Assembly (NCBI RefSeq): GCF_014648775.1
Contig: NZ_BMRT01000002.1
Coordinates: forward strand, 620,001-684,000
Length of the DNA stretch: 64,000 nucleotides
Reading direction: 5' to 3'
Source of the DNA: Streptomyces abikoensis
GTDB taxonomy: Bacteria > Actinomycetota > Actinomycetes > Streptomycetales > Streptomycetaceae
Of the stretch, positions 8,307 through 16,766 are shown piece after piece. Position 1 is the first letter of the stretch. Each line of letters opens with the position of its first letter. A program made the position numbers and the translations under genes. A model generated the notes under the pieces. It made no database searches, had not been told where the DNA came from, and saw only the letters and a program-made list of their open reading frames with translations.

Positions 8307-9269
8307 TCACGCTCCCGTCAGGAAGTAGGAGGAGGTCACCGCGAGGAGGGCCAGCAGCAGGGAGCCCGCGAGGAGTTCGGGGACGCGGAACAGCCGGAGC
8401 TTGGCCCAGCACACCTCGGCGGCCGCGAGGGCGGCGCCCAGGACCGCGACCTTGACGGCCAGCAGCGCGATCGCGAGGGCGACGGCGAGCGGGGCGGCGG
8501 TCGTGGCGATGCCCCAGGGCGCGGCGAGGGTGGCCAGCAGGCCGAGGAGGACGGCGAGCCGCATCTGGGCGCCGAGTTCGACGAGCGCGAGGTCCGGGCC
8601 CGCGTACTCCAGGACCATCGCCTCGTGGACCATCGTCAGTTCCAGGTGGGTGGTGGGGTTGTCCACGGGGAGCCGGCCCGTCTCGGCCAGGACGGCGAGG
8701 GCGAGGGCGGCGGTGGCCAGCAGCCCGGACGGGGAGGCGAGCCGGTCCGCGTCGCGCAGACCGGCGGAGACGATGGCGGCCAGGTCGGTGGAGCCGGCGG
8801 GCAGCGACAGCGCGAAGACGGCCAGCAGGATGGTGGGTTCGACGAGCGCGGCGACGGTCATCTCCCGGGAGGCGCCCATGCCGCCGAACGCGGTACCGGT
8901 GTCCAGCCCGGCCAGGGCCAGGGCCACGGTGCCCAGGGCGAGCAGCGCGACGACGAGGATGAGGTCGGACCGGCCGGTGGCGGGGGTGGCGGTGCTGGCC
9001 AGCGGCATCAGCGCGGCCACCACGGCGGTGGTGGCGACCAGCAGGGCCGGGGCGACGCGGAAGGCCGGTCCGGTGCCGGTGGGGGTGATGGGCTCCTTGC
9101 GCAGCAGTTTGCGCAGGTCCCGCCACGGCTGGCGGACGCCCGCCCCGGCCCGGCCCTCCATCCGGGCCCGTACCTGCCGCATCAGCCCGGTGAGCAGGGG
9201 CGCCCCGGCGACGACCGCCACGACCTGGGCGCACATGGCGGCCGCCCCGGCGGTGGTGTGGCCCGTCAC
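8307..9269 (-). CDS. hycD: NuoH/HyfC-like membrane subunit
   Basis: A 320-residue homologue of NuoH/HycD/HyfC, the membrane subunit that joins the peripheral arm to the antiporter-like subunits. The diagnostic segments are RDLRKLLRKEPITP near the N-terminus, then LELTMVHEAMVLEYAGPDLAL with the conserved acidic residues at the quinone/hydrogenase interface, then a C-terminal VCWAKLRLFRVPELL. About eight membrane helices are seen. Translation probably starts with GTG at 9269, because this overlaps the stop of the upstream NuoL-like gene (GTGA, 9266-9269) and matches family length. In the operon it sits where M. tuberculosis has hycD (Rv0084). Confidence 0.87.
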   Translation of the reverse strand: MTGHTTAGAAAMCAQVVAVVAGAPLLTGLMRQVRARMEGRAGAGVRQPWRDLRKLLRKEPITPTGTGPAFRVAPALLVATTAVVAALMPLASTATPATGRSDLILVVALLALGTVALALAGLDTGTAFGGMGASREMTVAALVEPTILLAVFALSLPAGSTDLAAIVSAGLRDADRLASPSGLLATAALALAVLAETGRLPVDNPTTHLELTMVHEAMVLEYAGPDLALVELGAQMRLAVLLGLLATLAAPWGIATTAAPLAVALAIALLAVKVAVLGAALAAAEVCWAKLRLFRVPELLAGSLLLALLAVTSSYFLTGA

Positions 9270-11314
9270 GGGCGCGCCGCCAGGACGAGCAGGAGGGCGA
9301 CGAGGCCGCAGAAGCCGTAGCCGAGGTAGAGGTGGACGCTGCCGGTGGCCAGCCGGCGGGAGGCGTGCCCGAGGGCGGTGACGGCCTCCAGCAGCGGGCG
9401 GTAGAGGCGGTGTTCGAAGCGGTCGGGGACCCGGCGGCGGAACCGTACCCGTTCGACGAGGTACGCGGATTCGGGGGCGGCCGTCACGCGGACGTCCTGT
9501 TCGGGCGCCAGCACCCGGTCGAAGACCCGCTGGAGGGGCTCGGCGAACGAGGTGGCGGTGTAGGCCATGCGGGCGGTCGGCGCGCCTCCGCCGCAGTCCC
9601 ACAGGCGGGCGTTGCCGCGCCGGCGGCGGCGCGCCAGGAGGCGGGCGAGCGCGGCCGCGGTGATCAGACAGGCCGTCAGCGCGCAGGCCGCCCACAGCGG
9701 GGAGAGGGTGGTGGCGAGGCGGTCCAGGCGGACGCCGAGGGGGCCGCCGGTCAGCGGCGGGCCGTCGGCGAGCCCGGTGGCGGCGACCGCCGCGGACAGC
9801 CCGTCGCCGAGGACGCCGGGGACGAGCGCGAGGGCGGCGCAGAGGGCCGCGAGGAGGCCCATCCCGGCGAGCACGGCCGGGGGGCTCTCGCGGGCCTCGG
9901 CGGCGCGCCGCCCGCGCGGGCGGGCGAAGAAGGCGACGCCGAGGGCCTTGACGAAGACGGCGGCGGCCAGTCCGGCGGACAGGGCGATCACGGCGACGGC
10001 CGGGGGCAGCACGAGGGCGGTGACCAGGCCGGGCACGGCCAGGCCGTGGATGAGGGACTGGAGCAGGAGCCACTCGCCGAGGAAGCCGTTGCCGGGCGGC
10101 AGGGCCGCCGCGCCGAGGGCGGCGAGCGCGAAGAAGCCCGCGGTGACGGGCATCCGGGAGCGCAGGCCCCCCATGCGGTCCAGGTCGCGCAGGCCCGTGG
10201 CCCGCAGCACCGAGCCCGCCGCGCAGAACAGCAGGCTCTTGAACGCGGCGTGGTTGACGAGGTGCAGCAGGGCGGCCGCCAGGGCCAGCGCGGCGGGGGC
10301 ACCGCCGCCCGCGTCGGCGAAGAGCCCGGCGGCGCCGACGCCGATGAGGGCGAGGCCGAGGTTCTCGGAGGTGGAGTAGGCGAGCAGCCGCTTGAGGTCG
10401 GAGGCCATCGCGGCCTGGAGGATGCCGTACGCGGCGGAGAGCGCGCCCGTGGCCAGGACACCCAGCCACCACCAGCGCGGCCCGCCGTCCAGCAGGTCGA
10501 AGCCGGTGCGGACCAGTCCGTAGATCCCGAGGTTGACCATGGCGGTGCTCATCAGCGCCGAGACGTGGCTGGGGGCCTCGGGGTGGGCCCGGGGCAGCCA
10601 GGGGTGCAGCGGCACCGCGCCCGCCTTGGCCGCGAACGCGGCGGCGGTCAGGACGAAGACGGTGCCGCGGACGGCGGAGGGCAGGTGGTGGGCGCCGTCG
10701 CGCAGCGCGGTGAACGTCTCGCCGCCGGCGCGGGCGGCGAAGAGGGCGGTGCCGGCCAGGAGCAGGAGGAAGCCGAGCTGGGTCATGACGCCGTACCAGA
10801 GCCCGGCCGCGCGCACCGCCGCCCGCGCGGCGGGCGGGCCGCTCCGGTGCCCGGCCAGGACCAGCAGCAGGGAGGTGAGGGCCATCAGCTCCCACAGCAG
10901 CAGGAAGGAGCAGACGGACGCGGCGGCCGGGACGAGCAGCAGGGTGAGGGCGAAGAGCGGCAGCACGGCCTGGGCGGTGCGGGAGGCCGCGCCGTGGCCG
11001 GTGTGCCCGGCGGCGTACCCGATGCCGTAGACGGCCACGGGGAGGATCACTCCGCCGGCCACGGCCATGAACAGGCCGGACAGCGCGTCCACGGCCAAGT
11101 GGACTCCGGTGGGCGGCAGGACGCCGGGCAGGAAGGCCGACCAGCGCGCGCCGCGCAGGGCGGCGGTGCCCGCCGCGAGGCCGGCGGCGCCTGTGGCGGC
11201 GGTGCAGACGCCCGACGCGACGACGCGGGGCCGGCCCGGCAGCGCCGCCCCGCACAGGGCGCCGGCGGCGGCAGAGGCGACCGCCGCCTCGGTGGCGTGC
11301 CCGATGACGCTCAT
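9266..11314 (-). CDS. NuoL/HyfB-like proton-translocating subunit
   Basis: A 682-residue polytopic protein of the NuoL/MrpA/HyfB family. It has FAAKAGAVPLHPWLPRAHPE followed by APSHVSALMSTAMVNLGIYG, plus LAYSTSENLGLALIGVG and FLGEWLLLQSL, which are standard for this subunit, and a C-terminal domain with ERVRFRRRVPDRFEH. The ATG at 11314 is preferred because the membrane domain begins right after it, with a weak GGAAG upstream; a GTG at 11398 would add a Pro/Gly-rich leader of 28 residues. The spacer to the upstream NuoB-like gene holds nested inverted repeats. It corresponds in order to M. tuberculosis Rv0083. Confidence 0.87.
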   Translation of the reverse strand: MSVIGHATEAAVASAAAGALCGAALPGRPRVVASGVCTAATGAAGLAAGTAALRGARWSAFLPGVLPPTGVHLAVDALSGLFMAVAGGVILPVAVYGIGYAAGHTGHGAASRTAQAVLPLFALTLLLVPAAASVCSFLLLWELMALTSLLLVLAGHRSGPPAARAAVRAAGLWYGVMTQLGFLLLLAGTALFAARAGGETFTALRDGAHHLPSAVRGTVFVLTAAAFAAKAGAVPLHPWLPRAHPEAPSHVSALMSTAMVNLGIYGLVRTGFDLLDGGPRWWWLGVLATGALSAAYGILQAAMASDLKRLLAYSTSENLGLALIGVGAAGLFADAGGGAPAALALAAALLHLVNHAAFKSLLFCAAGSVLRATGLRDLDRMGGLRSRMPVTAGFFALAALGAAALPPGNGFLGEWLLLQSLIHGLAVPGLVTALVLPPAVAVIALSAGLAAAVFVKALGVAFFARPRGRRAAEARESPPAVLAGMGLLAALCAALALVPGVLGDGLSAAVAATGLADGPPLTGGPLGVRLDRLATTLSPLWAACALTACLITAAALARLLARRRRRGNARLWDCGGGAPTARMAYTATSFAEPLQRVFDRVLAPEQDVRVTAAPESAYLVERVRFRRRVPDRFEHRLYRPLLEAVTALGHASRRLATGSVHLYLGYGFCGLVALLLVLAARP

Positions 11315-11384
11315 GTCGCCGCTTCCGGCGGCCGGGCCCGGCTGCGGGCGGCTGGAGGCCGGGGGCCGGGTGCCGCCCGGTGGG

Positions 11385-11433
11385 CGGTTTGTGCCCACCC
11401 GTTCCGCCCTGCGGAACGATTGCCCACAAACCG
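11385..11433 (-). promoter_or_regulatory. Nested inverted repeats between NuoB-like and NuoL-like genes
   Basis: Outer 9-base arms (11385-11393 and 11425-11433, CGGTTTGTG and its complement) enclose a perfect 7-base hairpin with a 3-base loop (GTTCCGC CCT GCGGAAC, 11401-11417). The structure covers the alternative GTG start at 11396-11398 of the NuoL-like gene. It may be an mRNA processing, attenuation or translation-control element; no function is shown. Confidence 0.45.
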
Positions 11434-11438
11434 GCCAC

Positions 11439-11921
11439 TCATCGTCCGGTCACCCGGCGCAGCGCGGCCACGATTCGTTCCGGCTCCGGGGGGCAGCCCG
11501 GTACCTCCAGGTCGGTGGGCACCACGTCGGCGACGGCGCCCTCGACCCCGTAGCCCCCGGCGAACTCCCCGCGGTTCAGGGCGCAGTCGCCGACGGCGAC
11601 CACCAGGCGGGGCCGGGGCATGGCGGCGACCGTGCGGCGCAGCGGCTCGGCCATGTTGCGGGTCACCGGGCCGGTCACCAGCGCGACGTCGGCGTGCCGG
11701 GGCGAGGCCACCAGGCGGGCGCCGTACCGCTCGGCGTCGTACACCGGGCCGAACGCGGCGGCGATCTCGATCTCGCAGCCGTTGCACGAACCGGCGTCCA
11801 CGCAGCGGACCTGGACCGAGCCGCCCAGGTCCCGCGCGGCGCGCGGCGGGGCGGCGGTGGGTGGGGGCGGGGCGGGCTCCGCCACCCGTCCGGTGTTGCG
11901 GATCTTGCGCAGCAGGCCCAT
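11439..11921 (-). CDS. NuoB/HyfI-like iron-sulfur subunit
   Basis: A 160-residue NuoB/hydrogenase small-subunit homologue that should bind the proximal [4Fe-4S] cluster next to the large subunit. Ligand motifs are intact: SCNGCE after RCVDAG, then VAVGDC, then VPGCPPEPE near the C-terminus. It is the first gene of the operon, with GGGAGG four to six bases before the ATG at 11921. The intact cluster contrasts with the missing NiFe site of the large subunit and suggests that electrons still pass through the complex, as in complex I. Family length is normal. It corresponds to M. tuberculosis Rv0082 by position. Confidence 0.88.
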   Translation of the reverse strand: MGLLRKIRNTGRVAEPAPPPPTAAPPRAARDLGGSVQVRCVDAGSCNGCEIEIAAAFGPVYDAERYGARLVASPRHADVALVTGPVTRNMAEPLRRTVAAMPRPRLVVAVGDCALNRGEFAGGYGVEGAVADVVPTDLEVPGCPPEPERIVAALRRVTGR

Positions 11922-12296
11922 GCCGCCTCCCTCGAAAACTCCCCGGCGCCCGGTACCGCCGCGCCGTGGGACTGAGTAGTAAACGGCCGCACCCCCCTCG
12001 GGGGTTACGGGCCCCGGGGCCCGTCCGCCGGGAAAACCGGGTGTTCACGAGGACAGGTGATAACGGAATGGCCAAGAGGTCGGTGATGCGTGTATCGGCG
12101 GTCGGTATCTTTGGATAGGCCCGCGTCCTATGCCACCGCCGGGAAAGGTGCCCGGAGCTGCGGATCGTATGACCAGCCGATCGTCGCCATCGCCGAGCGG
12201 ATGCCGTTCTCGCTGGTCAAGCCCGCAAGTCAGCATCGTGGGCCATTGCCCGGAACCGGGCTCGCCCGGAGTCCCCCGCTGCTACTGTCCCGCCTC
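11922..12296. other. Divergent intergenic region upstream of Hyc-like operon
   Basis: A 375-base stretch between the operon start and a plus-strand small gene. It is less G+C-rich than its surroundings (for example around 12040-12120) and must hold the operon promoter, but I see no strong palindrome or reliable -35/-10 pair. I see no gene in it. Confidence 0.5.
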
Positions 12297-12626
12297 ATGG
12301 AGACCCTCTTCACTGCTGAGGAACTCGTCCGAATCGAGGCCGCCGCGCTGGAATGCGGCCTCTCCGTGCGGGATTGGGTGCGCGAGGTCGTGCTCCAGCG
12401 CCTCAAGGGCGAGTGGCGCCACGACCTCGAGGACGCGATCTGGCCGGTCACCGTCCACCGCCGCCCCGGCGGCACCCTCCACGAGCTCCACCACGCGGGC
12501 TGCTGGGTGCCCAGGGGCGGCGAGGACACCCTGACCACGGCGGAGGCCCGTGAGCGCGCGGCCAAGTTCGACGTCCGGTTCTGCGACGCCTGCGAGCCCG
12601 AGAGGTTCCTCGTCCCCTTCGAGTGA
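12297..12626 (+). CDS. Small hypothetical protein with C-terminal Cys/His motif
   Basis: A 109-residue protein of unknown function. The N-terminal half is helical (METLFTAEELVRIEAAALE, then VRDWVREVVLQRL). The C-terminal half has LHELHHAGCW, an Ala/Arg-rich helix and FCDACEPERF, so three cysteines and two histidines could form a small zinc site. The layout of the C-terminal half (Cys-Trp, helix, Cys-x-x-Cys-x-Pro) recalls Streptomyces DUF6233-type small proteins, but the N-terminus does not fit, so this is only a hint. The ATG at 12297 has no clear ribosome site and may be leaderless. It stands alone, divergent from the Hyc-like operon. Confidence 0.65.
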   Translation: METLFTAEELVRIEAAALECGLSVRDWVREVVLQRLKGEWRHDLEDAIWPVTVHRRPGGTLHELHHAGCWVPRGGEDTLTTAEARERAAKFDVRFCDACEPERFLVPFE

Positions 12627-12703
12627 CCGGGTGACCCGGTAGTGGGCGCGCGCCATTACGCTGTCCCCCTCAAGATCAATTAGGTGGGTGGGGGAAGTAC
12701 GGC

Positions 12704-13609
12704 ATGAGGGTGTGGACGCGCCTCACGGGGTGGGCGACGCTGCTCACCGGGTACGCGACCGTCCTGCTCGGAGCGGCTCCGTTCCGGGAACTGCCGCCCA
12801 AGCGGCACCAGTTGGGGCTGTTGTGCGCGACAGCGGTATGCGCCGGATGCTGGATCCTCGCTTCGCTCGTGGTCCGCGCGCACCGGCGGAAGGCGCTGCG
12901 GAAGAAGACCTGGCGCAGGCGTTACGAGCCCTGGCCCGAGCCGCGGCCGTCCCGGCTGCTCTGCTGGGCGCTGGGCTTCGGCGTCGCGCTCACCAGCGCC
13001 GCCGCGCTGTGCCAGGGCGTGGGGCCCGACGGCGCGGAGGGCGAGTGGCTCGCCACGGCGGCCCGGGCCGGCGCGGTGACGGGCGAGGTGCGCGTGGAAC
13101 GGATCCTGGGCGAGCCGCGCCCCACGGACGTCGAGATCAACGACACCGACGAGTACGCCTCGACGATCGTCGCCACCGTCCGGTTCGCCTCGGGCGCCCG
13201 GCAGCTGACCGTCGAGGAGGTGCACACCGCCGGCAGGCCCGAGGTGGGCCGGGCGGTGGAGTTGCTGTACGTGCCCGATCGGCCCGAGCTGGGGGCCCGT
13301 CAGGCGCCGGGCAACGACATCGGCACCTTCGCCGGCCGCATGATCATGCTGCCGGTCATCTGGACCTTCGCCCTCGCAGCGGGTTTCGTCACCGGTGTGG
13401 CCATGCACCGCAGGGAACCCGGCGTCCGCTACGCGCGTCGATTCGAGCCCTGGGTCCATCTGCCCGCCGCGCTCCTCCTGGTGTGCGGCGCGGGCCTGGT
13501 CCTGCCCCTGCTCATCGGCTTCCCCGAGACGGGGACCGGCTGGGCCCTGGCCGCCGCGAGCGCCACCACGCCGTGGCTGGCACTGGCCTGGGTGGCGAGA
13601 ACGAGCTGA
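12704..13609 (+). CDS. Membrane protein of unknown function (DUF3592-like architecture)
   Basis: A 301-residue protein with two N-terminal membrane helices (LTGWATLLTGYATVLLGA; LCATAVCAGCWILASLVV), a third (LLCWALGFGVALTSAAALC), an extracytoplasmic domain of about 110 residues (GEVRVERILGEPRP, STIVATVRFASGARQLTVEE, VELLYVPDRPE) and three C-terminal helices. The pattern of a small beta domain between helices, ending in VELLYVPDRP, resembles DUF3592-type proteins, which often read VxVxYdPxdP there. The start at 12704 follows a GGGGGAAG ribosome site. A strong hairpin ends the gene. No function can be given. Confidence 0.75.
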   Translation: MRVWTRLTGWATLLTGYATVLLGAAPFRELPPKRHQLGLLCATAVCAGCWILASLVVRAHRRKALRKKTWRRRYEPWPEPRPSRLLCWALGFGVALTSAAALCQGVGPDGAEGEWLATAARAGAVTGEVRVERILGEPRPTDVEINDTDEYASTIVATVRFASGARQLTVEEVHTAGRPEVGRAVELLYVPDRPELGARQAPGNDIGTFAGRMIMLPVIWTFALAAGFVTGVAMHRREPGVRYARRFEPWVHLPAALLLVCGAGLVLPLLIGFPETGTGWALAAASATTPWLALAWVARTS

Positions 13610-13640
13610 GAGGGAGCTGACGACGAGCCCGGAACGAGCC

Positions 13641-13670
13641 GAGCGGGGCCCGCGACGGCGGGCCCCGCTC
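13641..13670. terminator. Bidirectional hairpin terminator
   Basis: Perfect 13-base stem (13641-13653 with 13658-13670) and GACG loop, between two convergent genes. It can serve both. Confidence 0.8.
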
Positions 13671-13691
13671 GGCGGGAGGACGACCGGGAGG

Positions 13692-14117
13692 TCAGGAACG
13701 GCGGCGCTTGAAGGCCCGGCGGATCATGAAGATCACCAGCACGATCACCGCCACCACGAACAGGACGGCCAGGATCAGGATGACGAGCAGGGCCACGCCC
13801 AGCTTCGCGAAGAAGCCCTTCTTCTTTTTCTTCTTCTTGTCCTTGGCCAGCGTCGTGTGACCGTGCTTCGCGTGGTGGTGGGAACCGGCGACGACCCGGT
13901 GGCCGCCCGACGCCTCCACGGCGCCGTCCGTGCCCACCGCCGCCGTACCGGCCTCGGCGGCCGCGACGGAGACGACCCGCGCGGTAGCGGCGGACGGGCT
14001 CGCCGCCGTCGCGGGCGTCGCCATCAGGACGGCGCCCAGCGCCACGGCCACCAGGGCCGACATCCTGCGGGCCACCCGGCCCCTGTACCGTCCGTCGTGC
14101 TTCCGCTCGTGCTTCAT
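13692..14117 (-). CDS. Exported single-span membrane protein with His-rich and poly-Lys segment
   Basis: A 141-residue protein. It has a basic N-terminus with a signal-like helix (SALVAVALGAVLMATPATA), a low-complexity Ala/Val region, a His-rich patch (GSHHHAKHGH), a run of seven lysines and a C-terminal membrane helix (VALLVILILAVLFVVAVIVLV) followed by a basic tail (RRAFKRRRS). This is a small envelope protein with its middle part probably outside the membrane. The ATG at 14117 is preferred over upstream starts because the signal peptide begins there and GGGGG lies six bases before it. I do not recognise the family; the His/Lys patch could bind metal or anionic polymers. Confidence 0.7.
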   Translation of the reverse strand: MKHERKHDGRYRGRVARRMSALVAVALGAVLMATPATAASPSAATARVVSVAAAEAGTAAVGTDGAVEASGGHRVVAGSHHHAKHGHTTLAKDKKKKKKKGFFAKLGVALLVILILAVLFVVAVIVLVIFMIRRAFKRRRS

Positions 14118-14380
14118 CCGCGCCCCCTGTGTCTGGTGCTCTGGCTTTCGGTGCTCCGCAGGCCGCGGGGCGCATCCATTATCCGCACATCCGAAGACCG
14201 CCCAGCAGGGCGCGTCCACCAGCCCCGAGTGGCACACACCGCGCGCGGGCCATAAGTACGGCCATGTCGTGATTGGCGGTGCCGGGCGCCGGACAGGGGT
14301 GGGGAATGCGGGCCGCGACGCGCGGACCGGAGCCTAGAGTTGCGTCACGGGCTCCCGAAACGGCCGGAAGGAAGAACGCG

Positions 14381-15589
14381 TTGGATCAGCCGACCCATGG
14401 TTGTGTTCTGCTGCTGGACGGCACTCCCGACCGGCGGCGGGGCGCCCTGCCGAACCCGACCGCCCACGCCATCGCCGGAGCGAACCCCCGTGGCTTCCTC
14501 GCCGCCGCCTCGGCCGACGTGGTGCAGCTCCCCGCCATGGCCGGGCCCCAGAGCGTCCTCGCCTACCTCCAGGACGCCGTCCGGGTGCCCGGGCCGCTGC
14601 TGATCTGGATCACCGGCCATCTGATGGTCCCGACCCGCCGCGGCACCGGGCTGCACCTCGCGCTGCGCGAGAGCACCGCCGCGACCGTCCGCTACACCGG
14701 GCTGCCGTGGGAGTGGCTCACCCGGACCCTGCGCGAGCACGCGGGCCCCACGCTGCTCCTCGTCGACGCGGAGGCCGATGCCCACGCCTGGCCCCACGTG
14801 ACCGCCGCCGCCCACGACGGCCGGCTCGCCGACGGCCTGGCCCTCCACGGGGTGATCACCCCCACCCCGCCCAAGCCCTCGCTGGAGGCCGGGCCCTACA
14901 CCCGGGCCTTCCTCACCGCCCTCTCGGTCGGCCACCCCACGGCCGGGCCCGTGCTCGACCCGGCGCTGCCGCACCAGCTGGCGCTCGCTCAGGCGACGCT
15001 CCCCGAGGGCTTCCTGCCCCTCCAGTACGGCGACGCCGGACCCGTCCTCGCCAACCGGGCGGCCCCGCCGCGCGCCACGGCGCCACCCCGGGCCACGCCC
15101 GCCGCCGAACCCGCGCCGGCCGCGTCCGCCCCCGCCGAACCCGCCGTCCCCGCACCCGCGGAGCGGGCGGAGGATCCGCTGCCGGGCATCCTCGCCGCCG
15201 CCCACGCCGGGCGGCACAACGAGGCGGCGGCCATGGCCGCCGCCTGGGAGCAGCAGGCGCTGCGCCGCCACGGCCCCCACAGCCCCGAGGCCGCCCTCTG
15301 GATCGAGGTGAGGGCCGACCTCGCCCGCCTCGCCGGGGACCATCCGCGCGCCGCCGAGCTGTGGCTGTCGGCCGCCTCCCACCGCCTCGACCGGGGCGGC
15401 CCGGCCGACGCGGAGGCCCTCGCCGCGCTGAAACGGGCCCACTACTGCTGGCAGCACAGCGGCGACCGGGCGGCGCTGCTGGCGCCCGCGCTGCTCGCGC
15501 TGTGGGAGCGGGTGCCGGGCGGCGAGGAGGCCGCCGCCGACGTACGGGCGCGGCTGGCGGGGGAGCTGCCGCCGGTGGGGTCGCGCTAG
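14381..15589 (+). CDS. Degenerate caspase-like domain fused to TPR-like repeats
   Basis: A 402-residue protein of uncertain role. The first 220 residues read like a caspase/metacaspase fold: a first strand (CVLLLDGTPDRR), a His strand (LLIWITGHLMVP), a strand where the catalytic Cys normally follows (LLLVDAEADA, Glu instead of Cys) and a helix like that of bacterial C14 peptidases (YTRAFLTALSVG). After a Pro/Ala-rich linker (about 225-270) come helical repeats of TPR type with HNEAAAMAAAWEQQAL and GDHPRAAELWLSAASHR. Start is TTG at 14381, chosen because GGAAGGAAG precedes it; no ATG fits. If the fold is right it is a pseudo-enzyme and perhaps a scaffold. The stop is five bases from the convergent beta-propeller gene. 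Confidence 0.65.
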   Translation: MDQPTHGCVLLLDGTPDRRRGALPNPTAHAIAGANPRGFLAAASADVVQLPAMAGPQSVLAYLQDAVRVPGPLLIWITGHLMVPTRRGTGLHLALRESTAATVRYTGLPWEWLTRTLREHAGPTLLLVDAEADAHAWPHVTAAAHDGRLADGLALHGVITPTPPKPSLEAGPYTRAFLTALSVGHPTAGPVLDPALPHQLALAQATLPEGFLPLQYGDAGPVLANRAAPPRATAPPRATPAAEPAPAASAPAEPAVPAPAERAEDPLPGILAAAHAGRHNEAAAMAAAWEQQALRRHGPHSPEAALWIEVRADLARLAGDHPRAAELWLSAASHRLDRGGPADAEALAALKRAHYCWQHSGDRAALLAPALLALWERVPGGEEAAADVRARLAGELPPVGSR

Positions 15590-15593
15590 GTCC

Positions 15594-16580
15594 TCACCCC
15601 CGTCGGGTCGTCCACCAGCGGGCCTTGTACATGCCGCCGCGCAGCAGCGTCCGGGTGCCGTCCGGCCGGTAGAGGACCAGCGTGGTGGTGCACCACGAGC
15701 AGGAGTGGCCCGGCTCGGGGCGGGAGATCAGGATCCGGCCCGTGGCGGGGTCGTCCCCGACGCTCTTGACGTCCGGGCCGCTGATCCTCGACTGGAGCGG
15801 GTAGCCGACGAACGCCTGCTCCCCCGTCGCGTACTGATAGACCGCCGACGCCGTGGCCACCCACAGGTGCCCCGGCCTGCTCAGCACGGGTGCCAGGTCG
15901 TGGCCACCCCGGGTGGGCAGGTCCACGCGCCGGACGACGGTCAGCTCGGGCTCCGGGGCGGAGCCACCCACCCGCAGGGCGACGAGCTGCCGGCTGCCCA
16001 GGGCCCACAACAGCCGGGTGCCCGGGTCCCAGTGCACCCCGTGGGCCCCGGGGAGCGGCACCTGCGCGTGGTCCGTGGCGCGCGGGCCGGCGGAGGCCGC
16101 GTACACCCGGACGTAGCCGCCGGTGCTCGCCGCCACGGCCACGTTCCCGTCGGGCAGCAGGTCGATGCTGTGGGCGTTGCCGGTACCGGTGTCGGCCGCC
16201 CAGTACACCTCCCGGTCGGGGTAGCCCACCACGGCGGCCAGTCCGCCGGAGGCCGTGGCCAGCAGATAGCGCCTGCCGTTCAGCGAACGGAACTTGACCT
16301 CGCTGGGGTTGGTCCACGTCGTGCCGGGGTCCAGGTCGGACAGTTCGGACCGGCCGTCCGCGCTCCACGACCAGAGCACCCCCGGGTCGTCCTCGTCCCG
16401 GGCGTCCCACCGCGTCCGCGCGGAGTCCAGGACGTACACGGACCGCGTCGCCTGGTCGGCCGCCACGATCGGCGCGGCCGCCGCGCGCTCCCCCGACCGG
16501 GCGCCCGCCACGCCCGGTGCCGCGAACGTCAGCACCCCCGCCAGCAGCAGGGCCACCGGCCCGCTCACCCCTGTGTTCAC
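15594..16580 (-). CDS. Secreted beta-propeller protein (DUF6528-like)
   Basis: A 328-residue exported protein. A signal peptide (VALLLAGVLTFAAPGVAGA) is followed by about six blade-like repeats rich in VWVATAS/LWALGS/VYVLDSA elements and Trp/Gly turns, for example YWAADTGTGNAHSIDLLPDG and HGVHWDPGTRLLWALGSR. This matches the DUF6528 family, beta-propellers of unknown role found outside the cell. It contains a Cys-x-x-Cys near the C-terminus (HSCSWCTTT). Starts at GTG 16625, 16580 and 16568 are all possible and none has a good ribosome site; 16580 gives a normal signal peptide. It converges on the caspase-like gene with four bases between. Confidence 0.7.
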   Translation of the reverse strand: MNTGVSGPVALLLAGVLTFAAPGVAGARSGERAAAAPIVAADQATRSVYVLDSARTRWDARDEDDPGVLWSWSADGRSELSDLDPGTTWTNPSEVKFRSLNGRRYLLATASGGLAAVVGYPDREVYWAADTGTGNAHSIDLLPDGNVAVAASTGGYVRVYAASAGPRATDHAQVPLPGAHGVHWDPGTRLLWALGSRQLVALRVGGSAPEPELTVVRRVDLPTRGGHDLAPVLSRPGHLWVATASAVYQYATGEQAFVGYPLQSRISGPDVKSVGDDPATGRILISRPEPGHSCSWCTTTLVLYRPDGTRTLLRGGMYKARWWTTRRG

Positions 16581-16766
16581 GTCGCACAGCGTCGGGCCGG
16601 ACCCCCCGGACGGACGCGGCACCACGCCCGCGCGTCACGCGAACGGCCCCGCCGCGACGTGGGCCGGACGGGTGATTTCCCCGGCGCGGCCCGCCGCGCG
16701 TGCCCGTTCTGGGGGAGCGTGTCTGTCGGACGGACGTGCTCGCGGCCCGGGTGGGAGTACTCATCG

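Noticed and set aside
4390..9320. Long plus-strand open frames over the hyc-like operon
   Set aside because: Gly/Arg/Gln-rich translations without motifs, antisense to well-supported membrane subunit genes.
4105..11921. A functional [NiFe] hydrogenase 4 / formate hydrogenlyase
   Set aside because: All four NiFe cysteines are missing from the large subunit and no maturation or formate dehydrogenase genes are present.
12090..12296. Longer start for the small Cys/His protein
   Set aside because: The extra 69 residues are of non-coding character; the helical domain begins at 12297.
16625..16625. GTG start for the beta-propeller protein at 16625
   Set aside because: It has no ribosome site and adds residues before a normal signal peptide; kept only as an alternative.
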